64,000 nucleotides of DNA, taken from Hymenobacter jeongseonensis (GTDB lineage Bacteria > Bacteroidota > Bacteroidia > Cytophagales > Hymenobacteraceae). The DNA lies in the NCBI RefSeq assembly GCF_015694725.1, contig NZ_JADQDQ010000010.1, forward strand, positions 51,517-115,516. Direction: 5' to 3'. This document shows, in pieces, positions 63,666 to 64,000 of this stretch. Under the pieces are notes generated by a model. The model had not been told where the DNA came from and did no database searches. It was given only the letters and a program-made list of their open reading frames with translations. The translations under genes and the position numbers were made by a program. Position 1 is the first letter of the stretch. Each line of letters begins with the position of its first letter.

Positions 63666-64000
63666 ATGAAACATCTTCTCAAACCTCTGCGCATTGCCTC
63701 GCTGGCTGCTTTCGCTCTGACCGCCGCTCCACCGGCTGTCCATGCTCAGACTAAGGCCACGGTGACGGCCCCGAGCTGGGGCCCGGCCCTGCCGGCCGGC
63801 AAGCGCTACTACTACATCCCCGAGGTCGACGGCTTCTACGACGTGCCGGCCCGCGAGTACGTGGTCAAGCGCAGCGGCCGCTGGATTCGGGCCACCAGCC
63901 TGCAGGGCGCCAACACCACCACCTTCCACCCCGTGGTCATGGACTACCTCGGCTCCGAGCCCTGGTCGCTCTACACCGCCTACCAGGCCAAGTACGACAA
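63666..64000 (+). CDS. Small secreted protein, paralog of the preceding gene, cut by window edge
   Basis: ATG 63666 (MKHLLKPLRIASLAAFALTA, signal peptide ending AVHAQ); the frame stays open to the right edge, about 111 residues. The mature part aligns with the 62910 protein throughout: SWGPALPAGKRYYYIPE, GFYDVPAREYVVKRSGRWIR, TFHPVVMDYLGSEPWSLYTA. The two genes are tandem duplicates with the same sigma-54-type promoter. Whether the basic PPGQAKK tail is present lies beyond the window. Confidence 0.8.
   Translation, partial: MKHLLKPLRIASLAAFALTAAPPAVHAQTKATVTAPSWGPALPAGKRYYYIPEVDGFYDVPAREYVVKRSGRWIRATSLQGANTTTFHPVVMDYLGSEPWSLYTAYQAKYD

Overview
The window looks like the chromosome of a high-GC Bacteroidota bacterium, most likely Hymenobacteraceae and probably Hymenobacter (the genus is an inference). 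The signs are: giant secreted proteins ending in a type IX secretion (T9SS) sorting domain; TPR-containing sensor kinases with a LytTR regulator; a TamB/lipoprotein-TamA (TamL) pair; -7 promoter boxes of the Bacteroidota type TAnnTTTG; and start codons without Shine-Dalgarno sequences. Genes are GC-rich, and a few long intergenic stretches are strikingly AT-rich.

Layout. 1-498 holds the start of a thioredoxin-reductase-like flavoprotein that runs off the left edge. 644-18963 is two giant minus-strand T9SS surface proteins (2804 and about 3064 residues) built of DUF11 and cadherin/tandem-95-like repeats. They share an almost identical 3' module that includes the terminator. 19861-22647 is a DPE2-like 4-alpha-glucanotransferase with tandem CBM20 domains. 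22808-30481 is the TamB-TamL envelope assembly pair. 30513-33396 encodes a GNAT-like protein and a membrane glycosyltransferase of the GT39/PMT type. 33715-39765 is a signalling block: two TPR histidine kinases and a LytTR response regulator, separated by a gene-poor stretch that contains a 142-bp MITE-like element. 39927-47615 is a third giant T9SS protein (IPT, CUB-like, FG-GAP and delta-60 repeats). 47824-49072 is a decayed IS3-family element with recognisable 29-bp terminal inverted repeats, followed by two valine tRNAs (anticodons CAC and TAC) that share a promoter.

49711-62650 is mostly housekeeping and envelope genes: a TerB-like protein, an MscS channel, a MacB/FtsX-type permease, queA, ispD, an enoyl-CoA hydratase/isomerase (PaaG-like), three lipoproteins (two of them DUF4142), a small secreted protein and uvrA. 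62854-64000 holds two tandem paralogous small secreted basic proteins. Each is preceded by the same sigma-54-type promoter (GG-N10-GC), which is the clearest regulatory signal in the window.

Many genes end in very long perfect hairpins used as (often bidirectional) terminators. One, at 19663-19732, is a 70-bp palindrome without any spacer. No CRISPR array, rRNA, prophage or defence island was seen. The points most worth following up are the sigma-54 paralog pair, the homogenised T9SS 3' modules and internal repeats of the giant proteins, the 70-bp palindrome and the MITE-like element. No complete new system could be demonstrated from sequence alone.
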